64,000 bases of DNA from Nocardioides sp. Kera G14 (lineage in GTDB: Bacteria > Actinomycetota > Actinomycetes > Propionibacteriales > Nocardioidaceae): positions 1,054,001 to 1,118,000 of the forward strand of contig NZ_CP085839.1 of the NCBI RefSeq assembly GCF_020715565.1, written 5' to 3'. The position numbers and the translations under genes are program-made. The notes beneath the pieces were generated by a model. That model had not been told where the DNA came from and searched no databases. It saw only the letters and a program-made list of their open reading frames with translations. Positions within the stretch are counted from its first letter, which is position 1. Each line of letters starts with the position of its first letter. Shown here in pieces: positions 63,712 through 64,000 of this stretch.

Positions 63712-64000
63712 CGGCCGCCTCCGACCGGCATGTGCTCGTCGTACCAGGCCGCTGCGTCGCGGATGGCGGTGTCCACATCGCCGGGGTCGTAACCCAGCTC
63801 CCGCTGGGCCTTGGACCAGTCCGAGGCCTGCGGGACGCAGAGGTACTTCGCCATGCCGGGGTCCATCTCCGGGGGCTTGCCGCTGAGCCCCGACGCGAAC
63901 TGGGCCACGGTGCCGTACCCCCGCAGGACGGCCGACGGGACGCGCCGCGGCTTCGTCTCGCTACCGACCAGCTCGGCGATCCGGGTGAAGACGTCGTGAT
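63708..64000 (-). CDS. NAD-dependent epimerase/dehydratase (SDR), 3' part
   Basis: The last ~97 codons of a gene that continues past the window edge. The visible part (HDVFTRIAELVGSETKPRR, PQASDWSKAQRELGYDP, DTAIRDAAAWYDEH) is the C-terminal substrate-binding region of an extended SDR of the sugar-epimerase or NAD-dependent dehydratase type. Its stop overlaps the penicillin-acylase start (ATGA). The N-terminal Rossmann motif is not visible. Confidence 0.75.
   Translation of the reverse strand, partial: HDVFTRIAELVGSETKPRRVPSAVLRGYGTVAQFASGLSGKPPEMDPGMAKYLCVPQASDWSKAQRELGYDPGDVDTAIRDAAAWYDEHMPVGGGR

Overview
The window is a contiguous piece of a high-GC actinobacterial chromosome. The F-ATPase neighbourhood (rho, rpmE, prfA, prmC, tsaC/sua5, wecA, atpI, atpBEFHAGDC, DUF2550), the NucS mismatch endonuclease, the GlgE alpha-glucan enzymes and the nadD-rsfS-gpgP block match mycobacterial and streptomycete order. 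The protein sequences look like a Nocardioides-type member of the Propionibacteriales; that placement is inference, because no search was run. No IS element, CRISPR array, rRNA or replication origin was seen. No gene-free stretch exceeds about 200 bases.

Layout. 1-4.4 kb: the 3' part of rho, then a GntR regulator divergent from a gluconate kinase/permease pair. 4.5-17.4 kb: L31, release factor 1 and its methylase, the tRNA t6A enzyme, WecA, the complete ATP synthase operon, DUF2550 and an MFS exporter. 17.4-23.6 kb: a three-copy 59-bp tandem repeat, a PduO-type cobalamin adenosyltransferase, a PadR/ABC/FtsX operon trailed by a remnant of a second FtsX gene, and a FUSC membrane protein. 23.6-49.9 kb: genes of the ethylmalonyl-CoA / acetyl-CoA assimilation route (ethylmalonyl-CoA mutase, 3-hydroxybutyryl-CoA dehydrogenase, crotonyl-CoA carboxylase/reductase, epimerase, thiolase, MeaB, EtfBA). 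They are scattered among ferritin, NucS, transporters, a coiled-coil polarity-type protein and the GlgX-GlgE-GlgB glucan genes. 50-54.7 kb: a secreted phospholipase-D-like protein, proA, nadD, rsfS, gpgP. 54.7-64 kb: tRNA-Ala(GGC) followed by a decapitated 2OG oxygenase, a second GntR, a PPOX protein, a GGDEF-EAL protein, an amidase, and an epimerase / penicillin acylase / DUF2236 operon cut by the window edge.

The most interesting signal is a 16-bp palindrome, GTTACY-N4-RGTAAC, at five places: before the mutase, the hydroxybutyryl-CoA dehydrogenase, ccr, the thiolase/epimerase divergon and etfBA. Every copy lies before a gene of the same carbon pathway and none was noticed elsewhere, so the scattered genes look like one regulon under an unidentified, probably TetR-type, acyl-CoA-responsive regulator not encoded here. 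At thiolase, ccr and etfB the right half-site contains the apparent -10 hexamer, and the start codon follows 6-8 nt later, which implies repression of leaderless transcripts.

Other notable points: prfA appears to start at CTG, in frame with and 9 nt after the rpmE stop; the ATP synthase epsilon subunit ends at its beta-domain boundary; the dehydrogenase carries an extra N-terminal copy of its C-terminal domain; many genes have a TANNNT hexamer 6-8 nt before the start codon, the signature of leaderless mRNAs.
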